The notes under the pieces: model-generated
What the model was told of the DNA's origin: nothing
Database searches by the model: none
The model's input: the letters and a program-made list of their open reading frames with translations, nothing else
Made by a program: the position numbers and the translations under genes
From: Roridomyces roridus
Taxonomy: Eukaryota; Basidiomycota; Agaricomycetes; Agaricales; Mycenaceae
DNA: 64,000 nt
Direction of reading: 5' to 3'
NCBI GenBank assembly: GCA_029378245.1
Contig: JARKIF010000002.1
Span: 2,604,001 to 2,668,000 of the forward strand
Part shown: positions 36,386 through 48,299 of the stretch, piece by piece
How positions within the stretch are numbered: the first letter of the stretch is position 1
Layout of the letters: each line of letters opens with the position of its first letter

Positions 36386-37532
36386 ATGGGTCTCTCTGGA
36401 CGCAAAGTAAAGCAACGAATTGGCGCCGACCCACGCAACCTGGCCTGGGCAGATGGTTGTGAACTTTCTTATGCATTCATCTGTACTCATACTTGTCTAG
36501 ACGCCGCCAAATTCGGTACAAGCTACCTCTCGAAATTCGGGTGGGACGCGTCCAAAGGTCTTGGAGCTGAAGGAGAGGGCCGACTCTCCCACATCAAGGT
36601 GTCGCAAAAGCTGGACATGCTCGGGATTGGGGCGGCACAACAGAGAGACCCAAACGGAATCGCTTGGAAACAGAACAAGGATTTCGAACGGCTGTTGGAA
36701 CGCCTCAATGCGAGTTCCGAGGCGGAATCCGTGAAAGAAGAGGCAGGGGATGTCGAAATCAAGGAGGAGGATGAACCAGCGAAAAAGAAACGGAGAAAGT
36801 CCGAACCGGACGAGGTGGCCAAACTAGTCGTGCCCCGCCATCGTTCGTGCGTGTTCATCTCATCTCTTTCCATCTTTTACTGAGATATCTAGACATCGCG
36901 CTCGAGCTATCGCTGCTAAAAACATGTCCTCCAAGTCCGCCGCCTCCATATCTGAAATTCTCGGCATTGCGCCTACACCCAGCACCGCTACGCCCGAGGG
37001 GACTCTGACGCCGTGCGGCGAAGTCCCGGACGAGAAAATAACGACATCCACCAAAAGCCTCGCCGATTATTTCAAGGACAAACTCCTTGCCAAGACGGGT
37101 AAATCAGAGGCTACGACCCCAGCACGGGATCTCAAAGCGGAGACGGACTATGAAGCGCCTAGAGGTGGCCTTGGATCCTCTCGCGTCAAATTAGAGCCCC
37201 AGGAAGACCGGCCGTCACGTATGGGCCTTTCTTCTACATTGGCCGCTTCATTCTTTGCTGCCACCGCGGTGGTGGTTAAAGAAGAGGAGGTAGATGTCGA
37301 CGAGGTCAAGAAGGAGAAGAAGAAACGCGAGGAGAAGGAGGATAGCAAACGAAAGGAAAAGAAAGGTAAGCGAGATGAAGAACCTGCAGAGGAGACGTCG
37401 GAGAAGAAGAAAAAACGGAAACGTCGGGATGAGGAGGAAGCTGAGACTGTCAATGAGGATGAGCGGAAAAGGGCAAAGAAGGAGCGGAAGAGACTGAAAG
37501 CATTGAAGAAATTAGACAGTGTCGTGACCTAG
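36386..37532 (+). CDS. PXR1: G-patch protein PXR1/Gno1 (PINX1 homologue)
   Basis: Nucleolar activator of the Prp43 helicase in rRNA/snoRNA processing; also a telomerase inhibitor in other species. The N-terminus MGLSGRKVKQRIGADPRNLAWADD is diagnostic. The G-patch reads FGTSYLSKFGWDASKGLGAEGEG. It is followed by KDNxGIG-type sequence (LDMLGIGAAQQRDPNGIAWKQNKDFERLLERLN). Two introns split it (near 36460-36499 and 36850-36891). The middle segment has SLADYFKDKLLAK, as in PXR1. The tail is strongly Lys/Glu/Arg (KKE/D repeats, 37290-37510), typical for the family. About 350 residues. Confidence 0.95.
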
Positions 37533-37592
37533 GCACACGGAAGCAATTTGCGTCGGATTAACTAGATCCCTTCAGGTCCGCAATGAACCAAA

Positions 37593-39969
37593 ATGAATGT
37601 GCGGGACCTCGTGAATTCCCCCATGCAGCCCTCGGCCTCGATACCCTCCTCCCGAGCCCCCTCACCCACCAATGCGACACGCTACTCAAGGCAGGCTAGC
37701 ATCGTGCTCATCGGCATGCGCGGTGTCGGCAAGACAACTCTCGCAACCATTGCTGCCAAGGCACTCGGCTGGCAACTCCTCGACACGGACTTGGTCTTTG
37801 AACAGCAATACCAGACCTCTATCGCCGATTTTGTCGCCAGTCGCGGCTGGGACGCGTTTCGGCAGATCGAGTCGGACATCTTGCATGCTCTCCTTCAGAC
37901 CCATCTGACCGGCAAGGTCATTGCGTGCGGCGGCGGCGTCGTCGAGCTGGAGCGCAATAGATCACTCCTTCAATCGTTTCGCTCCCATGGTCTCGTTATC
38001 CACGTCCTGCGCGAAAAGGATGCGGTCCTTGACTATATTCGCGCGTCCACACACTTTCCGCCGTTTTATCACGAGAGTGCAAAGGAGGCCTGGGACCGGA
38101 GAGAAAAATTCTTCAGAGACTGTTGTTCTTTCGAGTTTGTTTCTCTCACCGTTCCCGTCCCCCCTGCACCGCGAGATACGGTCACCCCAGACCAAACACT
38201 AGCTCTCAAGCCTGTCGAGGACGATTTTTTTCCGGCTCCTGCGCTTCGTGCACGGAGTGGACACCAACAAAGTGTCCGTTGGACATCGCTCACGCAGGTC
38301 CTATTCTCTGTCCCTGACCTTTGACGACGTCACCCAAGCTATCCCCAAGATTGAGGATCTTTCCCTCGGCATAGACCTATGGGAACTGCGTACAGATCTT
38401 TTGTCCTCGCTGGACCCCACCTTCCTAGCATTCCAAATAGCTATTCTCCGCCGACATTCTCCTCTCCCCATCCTTTTCACCCTCCGAACGGCCAGACACG
38501 GAGGCAGATTTCCTGATTTGCCAAACGACGAGACCGCAGTCGGCAATCTCAACTCACTCTTCAGACATGCTCTGCGATTGGGCGTCGAGTACATTGACCT
38601 GGAAGTAACCTTTCCTCCCTCGGTTTTTGCGGACATCGTGTCGCTCAAAGGGAATACCACTGTGATCGGGATGTACAGTGATATTAGTGGAACGATATCA
38701 TGGACAGGACTCCAAACCAAGCAGGCATACGACAAGATTGTGCAAATGGGTGCAGATATCGTGAAAATGGTCAATGTCGCACGATCATTCGAGGATAATC
38801 TCAGCCTTCGTCAATTTGTGGCGACAGTCGAACGAAATCCCACACCTATCATGGCGATAAATTTGGGTCCAGAGGCAAGTTGGTTATAGCTTTGGTTGAC
38901 CCTCCTTGATGCTCTCCATCCAGGGTAAAATCTCACGAGCCCTCAACCACGTTTTATCGCCTGTATCTCATCCACTGGTGCCACGAGTATCTTCTCCTGG
39001 ACAAATCTCGTTTTATGAGACACAGAAGATTCTGTATCTTACAGGACTTCTTCCTGCCAAAAAGTACTACGTTTTTGGCTGCCCAATCGCGCACTCCATG
39101 TCTCCGACGCTGCATAACACTGCATTCGCCACCCTGGGACTTCCACACGCCTACGAGTTGAAGGAGACGCTCACAGTGGAGGAGCTGAGCGAAGTGATAG
39201 CGTCCGCCAATTTTGGTGGCGCCAGTGTCACGATACCCTACAAACGGGACATTATACCGTTGCTGCAGCACGTCTCCCGACACGCCAAAATCATCGGTGC
39301 CGTCAACACCATCTCTCCCATTCCGGGTGGTGCAGGCTACAGTGGGGACAACACGGATTGGCGTGCAATCAAGACATGCTTGCTGCGGTACCTGACACCT
39401 GCAAATGCTGTCACGTCGACCACGACTGCCCTCGTGCTTGGGGCAGGCGGCACGTCGCGCGCCACGCTGTACGCTCTACACCAGGTTGGAGTAATCAACA
39501 TTTTATATACAACCGCACGCGACGAAAAGCCGAGGCGCTCGCGCGCGAGTTTGAGCGGCTCGATCCGTTGCTGAATATCCGTGTACTCGACCATCTCTCG
39601 GTGCCTCTTCCCATTCAACCACCCCCGACCATGATTGTTTCGACGATTCCTGCCACTTCCGCTGCGGGGGCGGACCTGACTAATGGCAACGAGCTGATTG
39701 ACATTGGGTTACATGCGGACCACTTGTCTGCTGTAGGAGGTGTTGCGATAGAGCTGGCGTATGAACGGAGGATGACGTCTCTGCTGGCACTGACGCAGGA
39801 GAAGCGAGATGCGGGGATTCCGTGGGCAGGGGTGGAAGGGATCGAGTTGCTGCTTGAGCAGGGGTACGAGCAGTGTCGGATTTGGACAGGGAGGAGAGCA
39901 CCGAAGGCGCAGGTGAGGCAGAAAGTGCTGGAAGTCTATCATCGTAGCTGGGGGCGCGATTTAAGATAA
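37593..39969 (+). CDS. Shikimate kinase / type I dehydroquinase / shikimate dehydrogenase fusion, QUTR-like
   Basis: Equivalent to the three C-terminal domains of AROM without dehydroquinate synthase or EPSP synthase. That is the layout of QUTR/QA-1S, the repressor of quinate-use genes in ascomycetes. Domain 1 has a P-loop (GMRGVGKTTLA) and ACGGGVV. Domain 2 spans FDDVTQAIP to INLGPE; the lysine in ADIVKMVNVA is kept, but the catalytic His block (ASHHD in AROM) reads GMYSD. Domain 3 keeps shikimate-site AHSMSPTLHN, TIPYKRD, GDNTDW and the NADP loop LGAGGTSRA. One GC-AG intron (gcaagt...catccag, about 38876-38924). The frame breaks twice: T7 at 38225-38231 (needs T6) and T4 at 39501-39504 (needs T5). 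It is either a repressor-like protein read with sequencing errors or a decaying gene. Confidence 0.8.
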
Positions 39970-40035
39970 TCTAGAATTTCTAATGCGGTTGTTTGCACGG
40001 ATTTACATATTGATCACTTCCTAAAAATTCTTGTC

Positions 40036-41839
40036 ATGTCTGCTGCAGAATCGTCCTCCGCAGCGGCGGAGAGGGTCCCGTTCTCGACGTTGGAGCTCTC
40101 CAATGAGACTACCCGTGCAATTGAAGAGATGGGCCTCAAAACAATGACCCCGATCCAGGTGGTTCTCTGCGTCTATGTTCTGCATGGTGGACTGACACCC
40201 AGTCTAGTCTCAGTCAATACCAATTCTGCTGGCGGGCAAGGATGTTCTGGGTGCTGCACGGACGGGGTCGGGAAAGACTCTGGCGTTTGTCATCCCTGCT
40301 GTCGAGCTTTTACATCGTCTCAAGTTCAAGCCGATGAATGGTATGTCTATGCACTCTTTTGCCATACTTTTCTACAAGTTTTCCTGTCAGGAACTGGCAT
40401 CATAATTGTTTCTCCTACAAGAGAACTGGCCCTACAAATATTCGGCGTCGCTAAAGACATTATGCAATTCCATTCGCAAACGTGCGGGATTGTCATGGGT
40501 GGGGCGAATATGCGGGCAGAGCAAGACAAACTCGCCAAAGGTGTTAATCTTCTGGTCGCTACACCGGGGCGGTTACTAGATCACCTCATGGTGAGTTTTG
40601 GGCTGAACCAAACCAGAGCGAATAACTAACTGGCTGCAGAACACCAAAGGCTTTATATTCCGTGCGTGCTCGTGCTCGCCCTCTTTCATCACTCTTCTCA
40701 TTGGCTCCTTTAGGAAATCTCAAGGCGCTGGTGATCGACGAGGCCGACAGGATTTTGGAGATTGGTTTCGAGGAGCAAATGAAAAAGATAATAAGTATAT
40801 TGCCTACAGGTCCGTACACCAAAATCTCGTCTCCCTTGCGAAATTCAGAGGATAAACTTAGAGGGCCGACAATCCATGCTGTTTTCCGCAACACAAACGA
40901 CAAAAGTCACTGACCTGGCCCGCGTCTCTTTGAAACCGGGGTCCATCCGGGTTGATATTGACGGCGAGGAGCAAACCAGCACAGTTGACACCTTGGCACA
41001 GGGATACGTCGTCTGCCAGTCCGACCAGCGATTCCTGCTTTATACACCTTCCTTTCGAAAAACCGCAAGAAGAAGGTTATCGTGTTCTTTTCCAGTTGTA
41101 ATTCGGTGAAATACCACGCCGAGTTGCTCAACTACATCGACGTCCCTGTCCTGGATCTGCACGTGCGTTTTTGACCAAGTTTTACTGCGTTCTCTGACTG
41201 AAATGACAGGGAAAACAAAAACAACAAAAACGTACAAACACCTTCTTCGAATTCAAAAACTCGGAGGCAGGCATACTGCTGTGCACGGATGTAGCAGCAC
41301 GTGGTCTCGACATCCCCCAAGTCGACTGGATTGTCCAGTTCGACCCTCCAGATGACCCCCGCGACTACATTCACCGTGTTGGCCGGACGGCCAGGGCTGG
41401 AAAGAGCGGCAAGAGTTTGCTCTTCCTTTTGCAGAGCGAGCTCGGGTTCCTGCGGTACTTGAAACAGGCCAAAGTCCCGCTGAACGAGTTTAGCTTTCCC
41501 GGGAACCGTATAGCCAACATACAGTCCCAGCTGGAAAAACTCCTCCAGAAGAACTTTTATTTGCACCAGTCTGCGAAAGACGGCTATCGGGCGTACCTCC
41601 AATCTTACGCCTCGTATGGGCTGAAAGAGGTCTTTGATGTTAATGCGTTGGATCTGGCCAAGGTGGGCAAGTCGTTTGGGTTTGCCGTGCCTCCGCGGGT
41701 GAACGTCAATACGGGAGGTGGGGGTGGTGGGGAATCCTCCAGGCCATCGAAAGACGCGGCGGCACACAAAAAACGGCGGCGATATCAACCGGAGGATCTC
41801 GACGGGGCGAGAAAACGGGGGCGGGAACAGGAGGCATAG
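40036..41839 (+). CDS. HAS1: DEAD-box RNA helicase HAS1
   Basis: Nucleolar helicase that releases snoRNAs from pre-ribosomes for 40S and 60S assembly. Motifs in order after splicing: Q-motif ([24 protein letters not shown]), P-loop [30 protein letters not shown], the DEAD box ([11 protein letters not shown]), SAT (LFSATQT), [20 protein letters not shown], the HAS1-specific [27 protein letters not shown] and [10 protein letters not shown]. The tail [20 protein letters not shown] and [12 protein letters not shown] confirms HAS1. Five or so introns. The frame breaks at the TTT of 41039-41041: one more T would give [16 protein letters not shown] as in other HAS1 proteins. HAS1 is essential, so an assembly error is likely. 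Confidence 0.95.
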
Positions 41840-42088
41840 TTTTGCGCTTTTTTTCCACCACGTTTCTGTATTTTTATTGGGTTTACAATGTATCCATCGT
41901 ACTAATTTGTTGCTGTGGAGTTTGCAGTGTGGGACTGTCAATCCTAATTGAGCTGATCCGCAGTCTCCTTCCTTCCCTTACCATGTCATCGTTGTAGCCG
42001 GTCTACTTTTATCTACTCCTGCCCCATACCACCACTTCAACCACCAATTTCCGATATTCTCACTTTCAACCACCAATTCCCGCACAAT

Positions 42089-43303
42089 ATGCCCAAGCTT
42101 CGCGTTCTTGCAGGTCCCTCGCCTGACGAGCTCGTCGACATTACAGCCTCTGTGAACACCAACACTCCTCACGCCATTGCTACGGACGCATGGGAAGGCC
42201 AACTTGTCGTATTCATCAAGAATTTCAATGGTACAGAGGACGGGGACGCAGCTGAATACTTTGGGAGGAGCGACCGCGCTGGGATAACTTGGTCCATTCA
42301 GACGCAGGGCAAGCATTCCTCCTTGTAACATGCTATCTACGTCTCACACTCAAGCTACTCAGGACGTTTCCTTTCTCCGCGCTCCAGTGACGATGTTTTG
42401 TTTGGTAACATCTTTGAACGGCCCCTCAAACTGCCCTGGGGCACTGGTGCTGCTCTCAAATTCATGAAGTGAGCGCAAACTTTTACTGGGCTACAATCTT
42501 CCTCTGATCGTCTGCTAGATATGTCGACCCTACGCTCTCACACGACTTGACATGCACGGCCTCTCAAAAGCCCTGGGCTCTGTCCCCCTTGGTAGCCACC
42601 ATGCCCCACCTCCGGCATGGCCGACTACCACCGTCCTCACCGTCGTGTGACGACACGGATATTGCGGACCCACCGTTCCCACCGCAGAGATCCTTGACGG
42701 ACGATACTTCATCGCTCCATCTGGCCGCGCCTCCCGATATTCCGACCAGGTTAAGATCCGGGTCGCCCAGTTCTTCTTCCTCCTCATCGAGTACTGCGTC
42801 CAGCCGGTCCAGCCGCAGTAGTGATAGCAAGAAGAGCAAGAAAAAGAACAAGGCTATGCAGGATGGAGTGCCTCGTTCGATGAATTCCCAGCAGCGCCGG
42901 TCGTATTTCAGCAGCGAAGCTCACAGGCAGGCTGTTTGGCTTGGACCAGAGGTCCGTTAGTTATTCTTTTCTCTAGAGTAATTGCTAACAGCCATGATAG
43001 GACCTAATCACCACTGATTTCTGCTATGGGTTCCTCGAATTTGCCCCGTCCCTGAGACTTCGGTTGCCAGGCGGCCTAGGCTTTGACTTGGCGCGGTACT
43101 GGGATGGTCAGGGCGTACGTTTCGTCTGCTGCGAGCGGCGGCAGGTGTCAACGTTCGATCATGCTTTGCCGGTACATGAGCCTGAGGGTTCGGAGTATGA
43201 AGAGAAGGAGCACGAAGGCGGTACGGGTGACGGTGAGGATCCGTGGGGCCGCGTATTTTGGTGTGTTTCGATTGAGATGGGGGATGAAACTGACGAGGCT
43301 TAG
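42089..43303 (+). CDS. DUF1769 family fungal protein
   Basis: Conserved fungal protein of unknown role. The N-terminal half reads MPKLRVLAGPSPDELVDIT, then TDAWEGQLVVFIKNF, SSDDVLFGNIFERPLKLPWGTGAALKFMKYVDPTLSHDL and KPWALSPLVATMPHL, the DUF1769 pattern. A Ser-rich linker (SSSSSSSSTASSRSSRSSD) with a Lys cluster sits mid-protein. The C-terminal part is DLITTDFCYGFLEFAPSLRLRLPGGLGFDLARYWDGQ with VRFVCCER. Three introns; the first has a GC donor (CAGG/gcaagc...actcag, 42310-42361). About 350 residues. Confidence 0.85.
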
Positions 43304-43760
43304 TTGGCGTGTAAACGACGCGCAGTTGGCGCGTAAACGTCGCGTCAATGCACCCGAATGAGCAGTCGAGACGCATGACTGTGGTTCCGACCCACGACGT
43401 CTCGAAGGCAAAGATGCCTCGGATTTAGCAAGAATATATCAACCAGACCGTAAATGAGCACGTACCTGGCCTGAGCATTCAATAAGAACCCGAGCCCGAG
43501 ACCGAGACGTGAGAGAGCAAGCGCAGGTGACGCGAGAGATCAAGGCGGGAAAGACGCGCCCGCTTATGCGGCATGCGGGATTAGCGCTGCGCTGCGCTGC
43601 TAATGGCAACGACATCCGCGTGGCATAGACAGCTTCGGCGAGCTTCCGAGCACTCCCGGGCATAGCGCTCGGACATAGGTCCACCCTCCTCGGAGAGCTG
43701 TAGGCCCGTAGACAGCCGATAGAGGCTCTGGACCGTTTGGCAATCTAATCTGTTATCAGT

Positions 43761-43879
43761 GCGTACCCCATGGCAGCCAATGGCTTAAAAACTCACGGGG
43801 TACGCTGTGGCTTGCGGGTCCTCTCATATTTTGCGTACCCCATGGCGAGTGAAGCGACGATTTCTGTGCTGGGGTACGC
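43761..43879. repeat. Alternating inverted array of GCGTACCCC sites
   Basis: The 9-mer GCGTACCCC occurs at 43761-43769 and 43833-43841 on the plus strand, and as its complement GGGGTACGC at 43797-43805 and 43871-43879. Starts are 36, 36 and 38 bp apart and orientation alternates, making two adjacent potential hairpins with ~27-29 nt loops. The plus-strand copies share the extension GCGTACCCCATGGC. The array lies about 480-600 bp upstream of the methylisocitrate lyase start, in an ~1 kb gene-free stretch (43304-44359) where no other gene was seen. Confidence 0.7.
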
Positions 43880-44359
43880 GGCCAAGACGGTCCGACGGCT
43901 CAGCTTCTGTCAAGGCTGGGCCGAGTTAGCTGGTATGAGGTAAAGGAAGCGAGCACGGCGACACACCTCAAAAACCTCTGAAAAACGCGGTACAGCTCAC
44001 AAGACCCGGACACCGTTCGATAGTGTTCGTCAAGGGCTTTCTGGTGATACCAAAACTGGCGCGATACGACGAGAATTGAGGGAGATACATGGGGGAGGAG
44101 GTAGACGGGTGTGGCAGCTTCCGTCACACGTGTTCGGGGGCTTCTTCCGGTTCCGGCTACTTTACATGTCATCCATTTGTCACTGTACCCCAGCCGGATC
44201 TAAGGGTTGCTTGAGCTGCATATCGTGTATTTTGTATTCTTGGCAATGGATGTATTCTTGAACTTTCGTCAAACAAGGAAACGCCGTGGCCCCCGCCACT
44301 TGCCCACGATCCGGCAACCGGCAACCGGACCCAATCTGACAAACTTGCTCCCGACAACC

Positions 44360-46504
44360 ATGCTGAGTCGGAGCACGACGCTCTCTGCTGCTGCTCGCGT
44401 CGCGCGCGCCATGTCCTCATCCGCTACCACTCTCCCTCTCCAGCCACCCTCCCTGGAAGAGGAATCGGCCCAGTTCCAGCAACGAACAGCAGAAATGGCC
44501 GAGTTCTTCGCGCTCCCCCGCTTCAGCAACACCAAACGGCCATATACTCCTGCTCAAGTCGCGTCAAAGCAAGGTTCCTTGCCTGTTCTGCCGCTACCAT
44601 CGACACTCCTGGCAGACAAGCTTTATTCTCTGTTCACCAAGGCTTCCGAAGCTGGCCTGCCCGTGCATACGATGGGTGCCATTGACCCTGTTCAGATGAC
44701 CCAAATGGCGCCACATCAGGAAGTCGTCTACATATCTGGCTGGGCGGCGTCCAGTGTCCTGACCACAGGAAACAACGATGTTGGCCCCGACCTTGGGTAG
44801 GTGTCGCAGCTGATATTTTGTTAAGCTTCGGCTCAGGCTTGCAGTGATTATCCATACACCACCGTTCCCAACCAGGTTCATCGCATCTTTCGTGCTCAGC
44901 AGCTGCACGACAAGAAACATTATGATGAGCGCATGACTGCGACTCCGGAAGCCAGGGCGAAGATGAAGTACATCGACTACCTGCGACCTATCATTGCCGA
45001 CGCCGATACCGGGTAACCTATGAACAATCTCTGATTTTCGTATGGGCTAATGGTCAAACTAGTCATGGTGGTCTGTCCGCCGTGCTCAAGCTTACCAAGC
45101 TGTTCGCAGAGTCTGGAGCTTCGGGAATTCATCTCGAAGATCAACTACACGGCGGCAAAAAGTGTGGACATTTGGGAGGCAAAGTCATTGTCCCTACTTC
45201 AACACACGTCTCTCGCCTGGTCACAGCCCGGTTCCAACTCGACCTCCTGAAATCGACCATGCTACTAATTGCGCGTACCGACTCGGAATCCGCCAGACTT
45301 CTCTCTTCCTCCATCGACGGCGAGGATCACGAATTCATCCTTGGGACCACCTCAGAGGCTAGCAAAGGGTTGTCTCAAACCTTGGCCGATGCTGAGGCAC
45401 GTGGTGCAACTGGTGCCGAAGTCGATGCTCTGGAACAACAGTGGACGGATGCAAACCCGCTGTGCACCTTCAACCAAGGTTTGCTCCACATTTTACAGCT
45501 CCGATGGCTCATTTCTGATGCCTGAACAGCTGTCGAGGCTGCCATGGCCCAGTCTTCCATCGAGAACAAGGATGCGGCATACAAATCATATCTTTCCGCA
45601 GTTGAAGAGAAATCCCACCCCGAGGCCCGACAGATTGCGAAAGACATCCTCGGTAAACCTGTCTTCTGGGACTGCGATCGTGCGTTACACATCGTTTCAT
45701 CTACCTTCTTTAATATCTGCTGTAGTTCCGCGTACTCGGGAAGGCTACTACCGTGTTACCGGCGGTGTCGAGGTATCGTTATAAACTTGTCTTTCAGCGC
45801 GAGTTACATTCTCGACAGCCCGCTATCAAACGCGCTCTCGCTTTTGCGCCCTATGCGGACATGATCTGGCTCGAGACCGCGGAGCCCGATCTCGAGCAGG
45901 CTAGATATTTTGCCCGCAAGATTCGTGCAAAGTTCCCCGGCAAGTAAGTTGTATGGCAATATACCTGCGAGTGGAAGCTTATCTTTGTCTTAGATGGTTT
46001 GTGTACAATCTGAGCCCCAGTTTCAACTGGAGTAAGCATGATTTCAGCGGCAAGTTTATTTCCTAATTCTAATGAGCTAGTCGATGAACAAGGTGCAGAT
46101 GCCCAATTGAAGAGCTTCGTCTGGGATATCGCCAAAGAGGGGTATGTTTTGTCTCTTATGTTGCTATGGCTTGCCGTTGATTACTGTGCTAGCTTCGTCT
46201 TCCAGCTCATCTCCCTGGCCGGTCTGCATAGCGGCGCCGTCGCGACTGCCGAGTTGGCCAGCCAATTCAAGGAAGACGGTATGCTCGCCTATGTCAAGCT
46301 CGTGCAACAGAAGGAGAAGGAAATTGGCTGTGATGTACTGACACATCAGAAGTGGTGAGTCTCCCAAGTTTTCTTTTGCGGACAGATTTGAACTTGTTTC
46401 GTAGGAGCGGCGCGAACTATATTGATAGGATACTGCAGACTGTGTCTTCTGGGTCGTCGAGTACGCTGTCCACCGGGAAGGACTCGACTGAGAACTCATT
46501 CTAA
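44360..46504 (+). CDS. Mitochondrial 2-methylisocitrate lyase (isocitrate lyase family)
   Basis: Splits 2-methylisocitrate into pyruvate and succinate in the methylcitrate cycle that clears propionyl-CoA. The N-terminus ([21 protein letters not shown]) is rich in Arg/Ser with no acid residues, a good mitochondrial presequence. Motifs are YISGWAASS, the metal-site run [63 protein letters not shown] and [14 protein letters not shown]. The active-site loop reads KKCGHL rather than the KKCGHM of glyoxylate-cycle lyases, which is why methylisocitrate lyase is preferred. The end ([19 protein letters not shown]...TENSF) fits the family. Nine or so introns. Plain isocitrate lyase is the alternative. 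Confidence 0.88.
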
Positions 46505-46709
46505 TCTGTGTACAATTCACATGTGCATATTTGTTTCCTGGATGTCGATAAACAGCTGCTCGATTCAGTCAAGAGAATGCGGTCTCAAACGGAAACGCCG
46601 GGCACCTAGCCACTGACAGTTGACGTTCTTCACGTACAGTAAATCCCTAGGCTTCGACTTGCGATTGTATTACACATTATGTGGTGGTATGTACAGGTAA
46701 CGGATCCAT

Positions 46710-48299
46710 CTAGTCCGACATGACCAGCTTCCTCTCCCTTCCCGCAATCCCATTCACCAGGAGCCTCTCTGGGTTCTCACAATGCTGCCTGAGCGAGTCG
46801 AGAACCTCAGGGATCACATCAATGTCGACATCTTTGCCCCACAAGATATCCAGATGCTCGTAGCCGTGGAGGCGTTTGCAAACGGTGTGTCCAGGGAGCT
46901 GCGAGATCATGACGTCAATATCGACGAGGCTATCGCTGTCTCCGTAGCACAGGACGATTGGAGTGACAATGTTGCGTGTAGGGAAACGGGCAGGACGATA
47001 CGAGCTGACCGTCGTGCGTACAACTGGAGATTGTACATCATCGTCGTACCTGCAGAATCAGATTAGGCTAGTTCAAACAAGATGCAGGGGATCTTACATC
47101 TGGAACTGGCCGTTACGCATAATCTGGAACCAGTGCACAACCGACTTGACCGATGCAAAAGAGTACAGATGCGCGTAAGCTGCCGTCTTTTGTAGCGTCG
47201 AGATGTTATGACTGTTCCACGCGAAAAGCCACCGCAGAGAGGTATCAATTACTGTGGCGAAGATGGGAGGATAAAGGATGGACTGCCACATGGTAGCCGA
47301 AGACAAAATGGCTTTGCGTCCAAAGAAGAGGAAGACCAAGGTGGGAGACGCCTTCATCAGTCCGTCCACGATGGATGCTGCAAGACCAGCGGGGCTCATT
47401 GCGGGAGCGAGGGCAATGAAAACGTTAATGGTTTCGTTGAGCTGAGGATGGATGGAAAGAGCGGCAAAGGCTTGGGCGGTTCCCTGGCTGAAACCAACGT
47501 AGCTCAGCGTCTTTGATTTGGTGCAGCTGAGGATGTAATTTATTGAATCTGGAATGTCGTGCCACGCAAAGTCATCCATGGAATAATCCCAGAACTTGGT
47601 CGAGTTGGGGCCATGGTGGATGGACTTTTTCGAGTACTTGTTTCCTCTGTTATTTCCAAGCCACACATCGAAGCCCTGCTCAACCAGAACGAACGGCAAC
47701 GAGCGCTCGGCATCAGTCAAACACACCCAGACTTCACTGTTCATAAGAAGACCATGGTGCAGGTATACAACGGGATTGCCAGTGCTGGTCCCCGGACTGG
47801 ACTGAGGCAAGAATCAGCAAGAGTAGCACTCCAAAGTGAACATTACTAGCCTTCTGCTGGCCTTTCTTGGACGGTAGGCGGTGCAGTCCGAGCAAATAGC
47901 CATCTTTCGTCAGGACGACTAGTCGAGGGATCAGACGGACAATCCTGCCAGCAAAGAAAGAGACGCACCATGTTCCTCATGTGTGTAACCGTAAATGCTA
48001 CATAACTCGCCGAAATCGCGCGCTTTAAGTATACGATCCGCGTGCGACCTTTGAGGAGATTTGGGCTTGGGCGGGCCGCTAATGCGGTGGTAGATGCCGC
48101 GCGACCGTTCGTAACAGAAGTTGATGATGGGGGTCGGAAGGACGAGGATTATAACGTGGAGAAGGCCTTCGAAAAGGATGAAGAGGAAGCCAAAAACTAG
48201 GACCTAGAATGCATACAAGTGAGTTGAACCCCTTGCATCGTTGACAATACTCACGAAATACTCTCGAAACGAGAGTCTACCGAGAAGCGGAATTCTCAT
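46710..48299 (-). CDS. Acid-lipase-type steryl ester/triacylglycerol hydrolase (TGL1/YEH type)
   Basis: Membrane-anchored alpha/beta hydrolase that mobilises neutral lipids from droplets. The start at 48299 reads MRIPLLGRLSFREYF. After an intron comes a long hydrophobic stretch (VLVFGFLFILFEGLLHVIILVLPTPI), the anchor. The lipase region has ELCSIYGYTHEEHVVLTKDGYLLGLHRLP, VVYLHHGLLMNSEVW, FDVWLGNNRGNKYS, FWDYSMDDFAWHDIP and the nucleophile elbow VGFSQGTAQ (Ser in GxSxG). Catalytic Asp and His candidates lie in LCYGDSDSLVD and HGYEHLDILWG. Four introns. About 470 residues. Confidence 0.92.

Noticed and set aside
43370..43440. tRNA-like sequence (GTGGTTCCGACCC)
   Set aside because: The T-loop consensus is not met on either strand and no acceptor or anticodon stem can be built.
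44360..46504. Glyoxylate-cycle isocitrate lyase
   Set aside because: The active-site loop reads KKCGHL and there is a mitochondrial-type presequence, both favouring 2-methylisocitrate lyase; kept only as the alternative.
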